Assembly: GCA_963707465.1 (NCBI GenBank)
Contig: CAVPQK010000011.1
Span: forward strand, 1 to 64,000
Direction: 5' to 3'
DNA: 64,000 bases
DNA from: Bog-159 sp963707465
GTDB lineage: Bacteria; Acidobacteriota; Terriglobia; Bryobacterales; Bryobacteraceae
Shown here: one piece after another, positions 26,282 to 35,008 of the stretch
How the letters are laid out: each line of letters begins with the position of its first letter
Position numbering within the stretch: position 1 is the stretch's first letter
The notes under the pieces: generated by a model
The model's database searches: none
The model's input: the letters and a program-made list of their open reading frames with translations, nothing else
Told to the model about the DNA's origin: nothing
Translations under genes and position numbers: made by a program

Positions 26282-29200
26282 ATGAGGTGTTCCACTTTGG
26301 TCGTTCTTCTGTGCGCCAGCGCTCCGGCTGTTTTTGGGGCCGGCGCTACCCTGCACCTGCTGCAGCGGCCGGCCATGAACCAAACCGCGATTGTCTTCTC
26401 CTACGCCGGCGACCTGTGGAGCGTGCCGCGTCAGGGCGGGGTTGCCACCCGGCTTACGGCGGGCGCCGGCATGGAGACCGAGGCCGCGTTTTCGCCGGAC
26501 GGCAAGACCATCGCTTTCACCGGCGAGTATGACGGCAACATCGATGTGTTCACCATGCCCGCCGGCGGAGGGGTGCCCAAGCGCATCACCTATCATCCCG
26601 ATCCGGACCGTGTGGTGGGATGGACGCGGGACGGCAAGCGCATTCTGTTCCGCTCCACCCGCCTCAGCTACTCCCGCTTCAATCAACTCTATACGGTCTC
26701 AACCGAAGGGGGACTGCCCGAAGTCTTGCCGCTGCCGATGGCCACGTTCGGCGCTTATTCCCCCGATGGCAAACACATGGTATATGCGCCCGTGGACGGC
26801 GGCCAGTTCGCCACTGGGTTCACCAACTTCGTCGCCTGGAAGCGGTATCGCGGCGGCACGGCCAGCTACCTGTGGCTGGTGAATCTGGGTGACTTGAGCA
26901 CGGAGAAAATCCCGCGCACGGATTCCAACGACATTTGCCCGATGTGGAGCGGCGACAAGGTTTATTTCCTCTCGGACCGCAACGGAAGGATGACACTATT
27001 CAGCTACGACCCGAGAAGCAAAGCGGTCAGCGAGCTGATTAAGAACACCGGCAAGGACATCGTATCGGCAAGCCTCGGGCCCGGGGGCATCGTTTACGAA
27101 CAATTCGGCCAGATTCATATTTACGATATCGCCAGCGGGAAGAGCAGTCCCGTGCCGATCGAGATCGAGGCGGATCTCGCCGAGGTGCGGCCGCATCTTC
27201 AGAACGTCGCCAAAGAGATTCGCAATGCCAAGATCTCTCCCAGCGGCGTGCGCGCCGTTTTCGAGGCGCATGGCGAGATCCTCACCGTGCCGGCTGAAAA
27301 GGGCGATATTCGCGACCTGACGAACACCCCCGGCGTGATGGAGCGGACCCCCACATGGTCTCCGGACGGCAAATCGATCGCTTATTTTTCCGATGAAACG
27401 GGTGAGTATGCGCTGCACATCAAGCCGCAGAATGGCGCGAGCGAAGCGCGCAAGGTTCCGCTCCACGGCCAGTCTGCTTTCTATTTCGACCCGCGCTGGT
27501 CGCCCGACAGCAAACACATCGCTTTTACATCCAATCAACTGGACTTATGGGACGTTGAGGTGGCTTCGGGAAAACTCACCAAAGTGGACACCGATTATTC
27601 CTACGAGTTGAATCGCGAATTCGCCTGGTCACCTGACTCCAAGTGGATCGCCTATGTGAAGAGCCTTCCCAATCGGCTGCACGTGGTGTCGATCTATTCA
27701 TTAGGCGACGGCAAAAGCACTCAAGTCACCGATGGGCTGAGCGATGCGCGCTATCCGGCCTTTGACAAGGATGGCCAGTATCTCTACTTCACCGCCAGCA
27801 CCAACTACGGCCCGACGTCAAGCGGTCTCGACATGAACAGCGACCTGCATGAAGTGACTCGCAGCGTTTACCTGATCGTGCTTCCGAACGACGTGGCGTC
27901 ACCACTCGCGCCGGAAAGCGACGAAGAAAAAGGGGGCGAGGCTAAGAAAGACGAATCGAAGCCGGCTGGGGAGGGCAAGGCCAAGGAAGGGAAGGCTTCG
28001 GCCGCCGCGGAGGCGCCGCCCAAGCCCGTGCGCATCGATTTCGACAAGTTGATTCAGCGGACCATCCCTCTGCCCATACCCGCCCGGCCTATTCAGACGC
28101 TCGCGGCGGGCAAGGCCGGGATCATTTATCTGGTGGAGGCCGGCCGCAACGGTTCCGGTGGTCAGGCCGGCGGTGGAACGCTCTCGAAATTCGAACTCAA
28201 GACCCGCAAGGTCGAAAAGCTGGCCGACGGTGTCACTGGTTTCGATCTGTCGTCGAACGGGGAGAAGATGCTGCTGCGAATTGTGCGGGGTGGCGAAGGC
28301 GGCGCTCCCAGTCCTGCGGGACCGGGGACTGCGCGTCCGCCGGAGTACGTCATCGCATCCGCCTCGGCTCCGATCAAGTCCGGAGAAGGCGTTCTGCATC
28401 TCACCGATGTCGAGGTGAAGGTGGATCCCATAGCCGAGTGGAAGCAGATGTACCACGAAGTGTGGCGCATCGAGCGTAGTTACTTCTACGATGCGAATCT
28501 GCATGGTGTCAACTCCGCCGATAGCGAGAAAGAGTTCGAGAAGTATCTGGATTCGCTGGCTTCGCGCTCCGATCTGAATTACATCTTCCACGAGATGCTG
28601 GGCGAAATCACCTCCGGGCACTTGCGCGGCGGCGGCGGAAACATTCCGGAGGCAAAGCGCGTCCCGGGCGGGCTGCTGGGCGCGGACTACGAGATCGTCA
28701 ACGGCCGGTACCGCTTCCGGAAGATCTATACCGGTGAAAGTTGGAACCCGCAGATGCGCGCGCCGCTGGTGCAGCCGGGGATCAACGTAGCGGCGGGTGA
28801 CTATCTTCTGGCGGTCAATGGCCAGGACCTCCACAGCAGCGACGACGTTTTCCGCCTGTTCGAAGGCACCGCCGATAAGCGCGTGGTGCTGCGCATTGGA
28901 CCTGATCCGGCGGGTGCGAATTCGCGCGAGATTACGGTTATGCCGGTAGCCAGCGAGCAGCCATTGCGCCATCAAGCCTGGGTGGAGGAGAATCGCCGCA
29001 AGGTCGATCAATTGAGCGGTGGCAAGCTGGCGTATGTCTACATGCCGGACACCGCCATGGGTGGATTGACGAGTTTTGACCGCTACTACTTCGCGCAAGT
29101 GGACAAGCAGGGCGCCATCATCGACGAACGCTTTAACTCCGGCGGACAAGCGGCCGATTACGTGATCGACGTGTTGAACCGTCCGTTGCAAGGCTGGTGG

Positions 29201-29668
29201 AGCCCGCGCTATGGCGCCATCTACCGCACGCCCGCGGCTGCGATCTTTGGTCCCAAGGTTATGATCACCAACGAAATGGCGGGCTCCGGCGGCGATCTCA
29301 TGCCTTGGATGTTCCGTCATACGCACATCGGCACGCTGGTGGGCAAGCGCACCTGGGGCGGACTGATAGGCGTATCGCAATATCCAACTCTCATGGACGG
29401 CGGCGCTGTTACAGCGCCCAACTTCGGATTCTTCAGCCCGGCGGGCGTTTGGGACGTGGAGAACCATGGGGTCGCGCCCGATGTAGAAGTGGAACAGGAC
29501 CCAAAAGCGGTGCATGACGGCCATGACCCACAACTGGAGCGCGCGGTGTCGGTTGCCATGGAGCAGTTGGAGAAGAATTCGGTTCCGGTGCCACATCGGC
29601 CCGCTTTTCCGAACTATCAGAATCCAAACGCACATCCAGCGAGTGTGACCACCGGGGGACAGCGGTAG
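26282..29668 (+). CDS. Tricorn-like protease (S41 family) with beta-propeller N-terminus
   Basis: A 1128-residue exported protein. The ATG at 26282 follows GGGAGG and starts a signal peptide (MRCSTLVVLLCASAPAVFGA). The first 560 residues are two TolB/WD40-like propellers with repeated SPDGK motifs (AAFSPDGKTIAFTG, TWSPDGKSIAYFS, RWSPDSKHIAFTS). A Lys/Glu/Ala-rich linker (about 565-600) and core domains follow: EWKQMYHEVWRIERSYFYD (C1), a PDZ domain (LVQPGINVAAGDYLLAVNGQ) and the S41 catalytic domain. The nucleophile serine is in MAGSGGDLMPWMF, followed by GKRTWGGLIG. Archaeal Tricorn trims proteasome peptides. Bacterial secreted homologs probably degrade imported peptides in the periplasm. 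Confidence 0.93.
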   Translation: MRCSTLVVLLCASAPAVFGAGATLHLLQRPAMNQTAIVFSYAGDLWSVPRQGGVATRLTAGAGMETEAAFSPDGKTIAFTGEYDGNIDVFTMPAGGGVPKRITYHPDPDRVVGWTRDGKRILFRSTRLSYSRFNQLYTVSTEGGLPEVLPLPMATFGAYSPDGKHMVYAPVDGGQFATGFTNFVAWKRYRGGTASYLWLVNLGDLSTEKIPRTDSNDICPMWSGDKVYFLSDRNGRMTLFSYDPRSKAVSELIKNTGKDIVSASLGPGGIVYEQFGQIHIYDIASGKSSPVPIEIEADLAEVRPHLQNVAKEIRNAKISPSGVRAVFEAHGEILTVPAEKGDIRDLTNTPGVMERTPTWSPDGKSIAYFSDETGEYALHIKPQNGASEARKVPLHGQSAFYFDPRWSPDSKHIAFTSNQLDLWDVEVASGKLTKVDTDYSYELNREFAWSPDSKWIAYVKSLPNRLHVVSIYSLGDGKSTQVTDGLSDARYPAFDKDGQYLYFTASTNYGPTSSGLDMNSDLHEVTRSVYLIVLPNDVASPLAPESDEEKGGEAKKDESKPAGEGKAKEGKASAAAEAPPKPVRIDFDKLIQRTIPLPIPARPIQTLAAGKAGIIYLVEAGRNGSGGQAGGGTLSKFELKTRKVEKLADGVTGFDLSSNGEKMLLRIVRGGEGGAPSPAGPGTARPPEYVIASASAPIKSGEGVLHLTDVEVKVDPIAEWKQMYHEVWRIERSYFYDANLHGVNSADSEKEFEKYLDSLASRSDLNYIFHEMLGEITSGHLRGGGGNIPEAKRVPGGLLGADYEIVNGRYRFRKIYTGESWNPQMRAPLVQPGINVAAGDYLLAVNGQDLHSSDDVFRLFEGTADKRVVLRIGPDPAGANSREITVMPVASEQPLRHQAWVEENRRKVDQLSGGKLAYVYMPDTAMGGLTSFDRYYFAQVDKQGAIIDERFNSGGQAADYVIDVLNRPLQGWWSPRYGAIYRTPAAAIFGPKVMITNEMAGSGGDLMPWMFRHTHIGTLVGKRTWGGLIGVSQYPTLMDGGAVTAPNFGFFSPAGVWDVENHGVAPDVEVEQDPKAVHDGHDPQLERAVSVAMEQLEKNSVPVPHRPAFPNYQNPNAHPASVTTGGQR

Positions 29669-29692
29669 TGAAACCAGCTAGTGTAGTGTGGG

Positions 29693-29770
29693 GCGGGCTA
29701 TTCAGCCCGCGGACCCGCTCTCTAGCGGGTCCAGCCACCCCTAAAGGCGGGTGCGGCCAAGATTGGCCGC
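29693..29770. repeat. Cluster of perfect palindromes (REP-like intergenic element)
   Basis: Three perfect hairpins lie within 78 bp between the Tricorn-like and metallo-beta-lactamase-like genes. They are GCGGGCT/AGCCCGC with loop ATTC (29693-29710), GGACCCGCT/AGCGGGTCC with loop CTCT (29711-29732), and GCGGCCAA/TTGGCCGC with a 2-nt loop (29753-29770). A weaker CACCC/GGGTG pair (29736-29753) lies between them. No U-run follows, so a classical terminator is unlikely. Structure of this kind is typical of REP/BIME-type dispersed elements. Confidence 0.6.
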
Positions 29771-29786
29771 CCTCCGGGAAGGCTCA

Positions 29787-30644
29787 GTGAAGCGCTCGCG
29801 TCTCCTTCTCGTCCTGGCTCTGGCATCGGCGGCCCTCGCGCCGGCGGCACATGACGGAAATGGCCCGTTCCCGGCGTATCGCATTATGGGCAACCTCTAT
29901 TACGTCGGGACGGAAGATATCGCCTCGTACCTGATCGTAACGCCCAAGGGTCACTTCCTTTTGAACAGCGGGTACGAAGATACGCCGGCCCTGATCCGCG
30001 GAAGTGTGGAGAAGCTCGGTTTCAAAATCACCGATGTGAAGATTCTCCTCAACAGCCAGGCGCACTACGATCACGTGGCGGGTCAGGCTGCGCTGCAAAA
30101 GCTGACTGGCGCTAAGATTTATTCGAGCGAACGCGAAGTCGGCGTGCTACAAAGCGGCGGAAAAACCGATACGCGATTTGGGCTGGAGTACACCTATCCG
30201 CCGGTCCACGTGGACCACGCGGTCGCCGATGGTGAAGGTGTCACGCTCGGCGGCGTAACGTTAACCGCTCACATGACCCCGGGCCACAGCATCGGTTGCA
30301 CCACCTGGACCATGCAGGTGACCGATGCCGGCAAGACCTACGACGTCGTATTTGTGGGAGGCACCACGATCAATCCGGGTGTCCGGCTCGTCGATCATCC
30401 CACCTATCCGGGCATCGCGGAGGACTACCAGAAGACGTTCCAAACCCTCCGTTCGCTAAAGTGCGATGTGTTCCTGGGCGCGCACGGCGGCTATTACGGA
30501 ATGATCGGGAAGTACAAACGTATGCAAAAGGGCGAGCAGCCTAATCCATTCATCGACCCGGAGGGCTATCGCGCCTTTGTCGACGCCGCCGCGGCACATT
30601 TTCTCGATCAGCTTGCAGCGGAAAAGGCCCGCAAGCCCTCATAG
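29787..30644 (+). CDS. Subclass B3-like metallo-beta-lactamase fold protein
   Basis: A 285-residue exported protein. The GTG at 29787 follows GGGAAGG and opens a signal peptide (MKRSRLLLVLALASAALAPA); an upstream ATG at 29751 lies inside the hairpin region and is not favoured. Zinc-site motifs are NSQAHYDHVAG (Gln91-x-His93-x-Asp95-His96), MTPGHSIGCTTW and LGAHGGYYG. Spacing and flanking sequence fit class B3 (FEZ/GOB/L1-like) better than glyoxalase II. The first ligand position, normally His116, is Gln, as in GOB enzymes. Beta-lactam hydrolysis is plausible but unproven. The next gene begins 4 bp after the stop. Confidence 0.82.
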   Translation: MKRSRLLLVLALASAALAPAAHDGNGPFPAYRIMGNLYYVGTEDIASYLIVTPKGHFLLNSGYEDTPALIRGSVEKLGFKITDVKILLNSQAHYDHVAGQAALQKLTGAKIYSSEREVGVLQSGGKTDTRFGLEYTYPPVHVDHAVADGEGVTLGGVTLTAHMTPGHSIGCTTWTMQVTDAGKTYDVVFVGGTTINPGVRLVDHPTYPGIAEDYQKTFQTLRSLKCDVFLGAHGGYYGMIGKYKRMQKGEQPNPFIDPEGYRAFVDAAAAHFLDQLAAEKARKPS

Positions 30645-30648
30645 AGCG

Positions 30649-32517
30649 ATGAGACGCGCGCTTCCTTTCTGGCTGGCGCTGACATGCGGCGTAGCGGCGA
30701 ATGCGCAAGACCTGCGATTCCATTCCGCGTTCCTGCGGGTGGAGATGGCGGCCGGCCAGCCCAATTTCAAGACGCTGGCGGTGGACTCTCTGGGCAAGAA
30801 TAAGTTGGACATGAACACCACGCAGCCGTTGCGGGCGTCAGCCACAGAGTACCTCGTGTCGCGAACGGGACAAGTGGTGGAATACCGGTCCGGCGAGGGT
30901 GCGGCGCAATGGGCCTTTCAGTTTACGGACCGCCGGGTGACCATGCGGTCCACCTTTTCCGAAACCAATCTGCCCAAGCCGCTGGTGCTGAGCTTCGACC
31001 CGATCCTGTGCCATGCCACACTGTTGGGGCTATTCAACGGCGATGGTGCGATCCGGTTGCCCGCGCTGCTGCATTTTCCGGATCACGGCACGTTTCGGAT
31101 TACCACGACGGCGCCGGGGTTGGCGCTGGGATACGACGCCCTGCGCGATACCGACAACTTCGTTCGTGTGACTTTTCCGCCGGCGACCGCGGCACAGCGG
31201 CAGATCGAATACCAGTTGGATGTGGTGGCGATCTACCCAGGCGGTCCCCTAGTAGCGAACGATCCACGGCTGGATGGGTTCCGCCGCGATTTTCTCAATA
31301 TCTTCCAGATCAACCCGCGCCTGCGGGTCCTGGCCAATCACGCCGCCAGCGATCCCTGCGCCTTTACGATCTACATGTACTCGGCCGTGGCAGTGAATGC
31401 GCCGCCGCTGGCCGAGGGTTTGAGCGCGCTGGACCTGCTGCGCCAAACGCTCGACCGGTATGCCGCCGGTATGAAAGCATACGGCATGGCTCACTACGGC
31501 GGCTTGAAGGAAATACCCTACGACTTCCTTGACACCTACCCTTCGCTGGTGATGGCGGTAGCGGACTACGCGCGAGCCAGCCATGACCAGGCCTGGGTCG
31601 AACGCAATTATGCGGTGGTAAAGAGCTGGGCGGACAAGATCATCCAGTTGGACACCGACGGCGACGGCCTGATGGAGTATCCGCTCAGCGGCAACTCGGG
31701 TTCCTGGACCAGCCTGGTGTCGATTCGGCCATCGAACTGGTGGGACACCATTGGTTTCGCGCACAAGGACGCTTACGCGAATGCGCTGGCTTACCGGGCG
31801 TTGACCGACATGCCGGCAATCGCCCGGATGAGCGGGCGGCCAGGCGATGCCGGCAAGTATGCCGCGCAGGCCGCCAGGCTGAAGGCAGTGTATTACGACA
31901 CCTTTTTCAATCCGGCGACGGGCGTGCTGGCCGGCTGGAAAAGCGCCGACGGCCAACTTCACGATTATTACTTCCTCTTCGTGAGCGGTGCGGCGGTGAC
32001 CTACGGTCTGCTGACTCGCGAGCAGGGCAATCGCGTGTGGGACAAGCTGCTGGCGAAGATGAAGGAGGTGGGCTACACGCGGTTCGACCTGGGCTTGCCG
32101 GGCAACCTGATTCCGATCCGGCGCGCGGACTACGTGCACCTGGAAAAGCGCTGGGGCGGGCCAGAGCGGGCAGACGGGTCGGACGCATTTCAGATTTACG
32201 AGAACGGCGGCGCGACCGCCTGTTACGCCTGGTTCACGCTGCAGGCGCTTTACGATCTGGGGCGGAAGGCCGAGGCGGATGCCATGCTCTACCCCATGCT
32301 GAAAGCTTTTGAAGACGGCGGGTTCCAGGGTCGCGGGCCGGACGGGATGACCTACGACTGGAAGGACTGGAACGGCGGACCACACGGCTACGAAGGACTG
32401 CTGGTGGACGGCTACATGACACTGTTGGCGGCCATGCCTACGGCGCAGGTACCGCGAACACGACTTGCAACAATTGGAGGTCCTGGGCGAGGAAGCCGGT
32501 GTCCTGCACATAGGTGA
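30649..32517 (+). CDS. Secreted six-hairpin glycosidase-like protein
   Basis: A 622-residue exported protein. The ATG at 30649 starts the signal peptide MRRALPFWLALTCGVAANAQ. An N-terminal beta-sandwich of about 220 residues (WAFQFTDRRVTMRSTFSETN) is followed by an (alpha/alpha)6 toroid with DFLDTYPSLVMAVADYAR, the Asp-rich QLDTDGDGLMEYPL typical of GH63/GH116/DUF4965-like enzymes, PSNWWDTIGFAHKDAYANA and GPHGYEGLLVDGYMTLLAAM. Acidic catalytic residues cannot be fixed without alignment. It follows the metallo-beta-lactamase-like gene by 4 bp. Its last 27 codons lie antisense to the 3' end of the convergent DUF4185-like gene (80-bp overlap). The final tail (PRTRLATIGGPGRGSRCPA) looks like read-through beyond the original stop. 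Confidence 0.75.
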   Translation: MRRALPFWLALTCGVAANAQDLRFHSAFLRVEMAAGQPNFKTLAVDSLGKNKLDMNTTQPLRASATEYLVSRTGQVVEYRSGEGAAQWAFQFTDRRVTMRSTFSETNLPKPLVLSFDPILCHATLLGLFNGDGAIRLPALLHFPDHGTFRITTTAPGLALGYDALRDTDNFVRVTFPPATAAQRQIEYQLDVVAIYPGGPLVANDPRLDGFRRDFLNIFQINPRLRVLANHAASDPCAFTIYMYSAVAVNAPPLAEGLSALDLLRQTLDRYAAGMKAYGMAHYGGLKEIPYDFLDTYPSLVMAVADYARASHDQAWVERNYAVVKSWADKIIQLDTDGDGLMEYPLSGNSGSWTSLVSIRPSNWWDTIGFAHKDAYANALAYRALTDMPAIARMSGRPGDAGKYAAQAARLKAVYYDTFFNPATGVLAGWKSADGQLHDYYFLFVSGAAVTYGLLTREQGNRVWDKLLAKMKEVGYTRFDLGLPGNLIPIRRADYVHLEKRWGGPERADGSDAFQIYENGGATACYAWFTLQALYDLGRKAEADAMLYPMLKAFEDGGFQGRGPDGMTYDWKDWNGGPHGYEGLLVDGYMTLLAAMPTAQVPRTRLATIGGPGRGSRCPAHR

Positions 32518-33568
32518 CGAACTGGGTTTGACCGTTGCCTTGCGCAAACTCCGGGTGCGCGAGCGCGGCATAATCGGCATTACCCTCGTAACCCGGCAGG
32601 CCCGTGTAGAACTGCGTGGCTGGTGACCACGGCCCCCACGGCGTATAGGAGACGTTGTAATACAGATTGTTGCTGAATACGCCGCTATAGATGGCCACAT
32701 ACATCCCGAGAAAATCATCGTAAAAAACCGAGCTGCCCGCGGCTCCGCCATTGAACACCGTCACGGCATCCGATGCGCTCGGACTCCAGACGCCGTTGCC
32801 GGCGTAATACGTCCAGGCGCTGGCAGTTGTGGCACTGGCCAGCGGGACTTGGGCAATCTGAGTATCTTCCGCAAGAAATTCGCCCATATTGCCATACGTG
32901 TAGAGCGTGTCGCCGCTAACCACCCATCCTGAAGTGAAGCCGACGGCGCTGCCCTGCCACATCAGGGTCGGGTAAGTGGTTCCAGGACTCATCACCGGCC
33001 GCGTGATCTTTCCATTCTGCCAAACGGCGATGCTCTCACCGATGGAAACCCAGCCGGAATAAGTGGGCGAGCGCCATATCTCGCCATAGAGGATCAACGC
33101 CCGGCCGCGGACTGGGTCGGGGACCAGCGGGCCGGGCCAAATGGCGAACTCCGCGCCGCACGGTTGCACCTCGCAACTCGTCCCACTGCCGGCGTGTTCC
33201 TGGTTATACTTCAGCTCCCACGGAAGAAACGGGAAAAAAGTTGTCGGATTCCCGCTCGAATCCACATAGTTGCCGTTCAAGGTGATCCCGCCGGTGGCGT
33301 CCAGATTGGTGGCCCAGGAAAGCGAATTGGAAAAGAAGTTCTCGCCGGAGGCGTTGGGCACCGTGAGAGTGGTGTCGTTGAATAGCCAGACCGAGTCCTT
33401 GCCCAGTTGTGCGCTGTATGTACCATCGCGGCCTTGAACCACGGGGTCCTGCGTAACCGTTCCCATCGACGTAACGGACTCAATGGCGGGGATGGGCGGA
33501 GGTCCGGTTTGGGCCTGAACGCACCAGGACGTAGCTACCAGCGAGAGCACTGCGACGGCAGTCTTCAT
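32438..33568 (-). CDS. Secreted DUF4185-like beta-propeller protein
   Basis: A 376-residue protein with signal peptide MKTAVAVLSLVATSWCVQAQ. Motifs GRDGTYSAQLGKDSVWLFND, SNSLSWATNLD, GWVSIGESIAVWQ, FYDDFLGMYVAIYSG and VSYTPWGPWSPATQFY fit the DUF4185 / five-bladed propeller group related to glycoside hydrolase clans. The function is unknown; carbohydrate binding or hydrolysis is a guess from the fold. The 3' end overlaps the convergent glycosidase-like gene by 80 bp. No cytoplasmic partner is evident. Confidence 0.65.
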   Translation of the reverse strand: MKTAVAVLSLVATSWCVQAQTGPPPIPAIESVTSMGTVTQDPVVQGRDGTYSAQLGKDSVWLFNDTTLTVPNASGENFFSNSLSWATNLDATGGITLNGNYVDSSGNPTTFFPFLPWELKYNQEHAGSGTSCEVQPCGAEFAIWPGPLVPDPVRGRALILYGEIWRSPTYSGWVSIGESIAVWQNGKITRPVMSPGTTYPTLMWQGSAVGFTSGWVVSGDTLYTYGNMGEFLAEDTQIAQVPLASATTASAWTYYAGNGVWSPSASDAVTVFNGGAAGSSVFYDDFLGMYVAIYSGVFSNNLYYNVSYTPWGPWSPATQFYTGLPGYEGNADYAALAHPEFAQGNGQTQFVTYVQDTGFLAQDLQLLQVVFAVPAP

Positions 33569-33608
33569 AAGCGACAGGATATCATCGATGAAGGCGGCAT
33601 CCCGCAGC

Positions 33609-34556
33609 TTATTCCGGCGCCTGGCGCCGCCGGCGGCCGCTCAACAAATAAACCGCGGCACGTAACTCCAGAAGAGGGTCATCCGAGGGCTCGATACCGT
33701 CCACGCGAGGAATCGGATCGAAGATAATGCGTTTCTGCTGCGGTACGTTGTCCGAAGCTTGCGCGGTTAGAGTGATGGCGCCAAACGGGATCACTGGCCG
33801 ATCCTCGGGCCAGTGGACGGTTGCGTCATCCACGATGTCGCGCTCCCCGGCGATCTGTGCACCGATTTGAAACCGGATAGGTCCGGCTGCCACGCGCTGG
33901 GCAAGCTCATCGAACAGGTAGTTCGCGTCCTTGCCCTTGGCCGCCGCGTCGTCAAGATGTTCGATGCCCGCTTCCGGCGTGATGCGGTAGCGCCCGTACC
34001 GGGATGTCCCATCCTGGCTGATGAAATGGAGCGCCGTCACGCCGAAATACGCCTCCTTGGCGAAGCTCGCCGGACTGGGCTTAGGCGCTTGCACGAAGGC
34101 CAGGGCGGCCGGATGTGCGCCAAGGAATGCCTGGATGGGCGACGGCGAGGGCTTTGACGGATCGCTCGCGGCGGCGGCCCGCAGGAATTCCAGGAACTCC
34201 TGGCCGGTGCGCGTGGGGAAGCCATCCGTCGAAACGGCAATGATGTCGGTGTGCACCCGATCGGCCAGATGGAAGCGGATGGCCATTCCGCGCGGGTTCG
34301 CGTTGGGGTCGTTATCCGGGATCAGCGGAATTCCGGTGGAGTCGGAAAACCGCACCGTTACCGGAGTGGACTCCCGGCTGGCATGCGGCGCTCGCGTCAG
34401 CGACTCGGCTTCGGGCGACGGGCTGAACGTACCCGTGAGTAGGACGCCCTTTGCGTGCGCGGGGCGAAGGCCGGGATGCAGGCCGAAAATGGTGTCGAAT
34501 TGCTGGACCAGGTCGTTGGCTAGCTGGATGAGCTTCTCGTCGGATGGAAGCGGCAT
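33609..34556 (-). CDS. SrpA-like small catalase/peroxidase family protein
   Basis: A 315-residue heme protein of the catalase superfamily. The distal His is in LRPAHAKGVLLTGTFSPS, and the Asn side of the pocket is in NDPNANPRGMAIRFHL. The C-terminal helix ELRAAVYLLSGRRRR has the RxxxY arrangement that supplies the proximal tyrosine ligand. It is much shorter than clade 1-3 catalases and lacks their wrapping and NADPH-binding segments. There is no signal peptide, so it is cytoplasmic or exported by other means. Family members are usually peroxidases with weak catalase activity. It stands alone, with 450 bp of non-coding DNA upstream. Confidence 0.85.
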   Translation of the reverse strand: MPLPSDEKLIQLANDLVQQFDTIFGLHPGLRPAHAKGVLLTGTFSPSPEAESLTRAPHASRESTPVTVRFSDSTGIPLIPDNDPNANPRGMAIRFHLADRVHTDIIAVSTDGFPTRTGQEFLEFLRAAAASDPSKPSPSPIQAFLGAHPAALAFVQAPKPSPASFAKEAYFGVTALHFISQDGTSRYGRYRITPEAGIEHLDDAAAKGKDANYLFDELAQRVAAGPIRFQIGAQIAGERDIVDDATVHWPEDRPVIPFGAITLTAQASDNVPQQKRIIFDPIPRVDGIEPSDDPLLELRAAVYLLSGRRRRQAPE

Positions 34557-35008
34557 GTTACCTCCTTCTGGGCACTTCTCAGGATACTAAAACAGATGCA
34601 GACCGGGTCGGTACGGCCTCGGTGCGGGTCCGTGCAAGGTCATTCGCTGCCTGCTCCCCGAGCCTGCCGCAAATGTGTAGTACTAATTCATCAAATACTT
34701 GATTCATTAAAGGTACGTGACCCATAAACCGTCATTATACTGTCGCAATTCCGGTTAAATGTGCGGGCCAATACACCCGGCGCTTGTGCCAAAAAAACGT
34801 CCATCCGGCCAGGCAAGCGGCTCGGCAGTACTTAACGCCATGTCCGGACTCTATGGCGGGGGCAGCGGCTCACTCGGCTCGGTCAGAGTCAGCATCAATT
34901 ATGAACCCCGAACCGTAACGACGATCTCGTGGTCAGACCCACCGCCGCTGGGTTTCGCGTTTGTGCAAACGTCCATTGGCCACTAAGAGGCTGTTGGCGA
35001 GGTATTAC
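34557..35008. promoter_or_regulatory. Intergenic region upstream of the catalase gene
   Basis: These 452 bp contain no ORF with recognisable protein sequence; a 75-codon frame at 34759-34986 has no support. Around 34690-34703 there is an AT-rich inverted repeat ATCAA-atac-TTGAT, embedded in direct repeats ATTCATCAA and ATTCATTAA. It lies about 130 bp upstream of the catalase start and is a candidate operator. The base composition here is lower in GC than in the flanking genes. Confidence 0.3.

Noticed and set aside
27899..29635. 578-codon frame antisense to the Tricorn-like protease
   Set aside because: No recognisable sequence; the opposite strand encodes the catalytic PDZ and S41 domains.
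34759..34986. 75-codon frame upstream of the catalase gene
   Set aside because: No ribosome binding site, no homology seen, and Gly/Ser low-complexity sequence.
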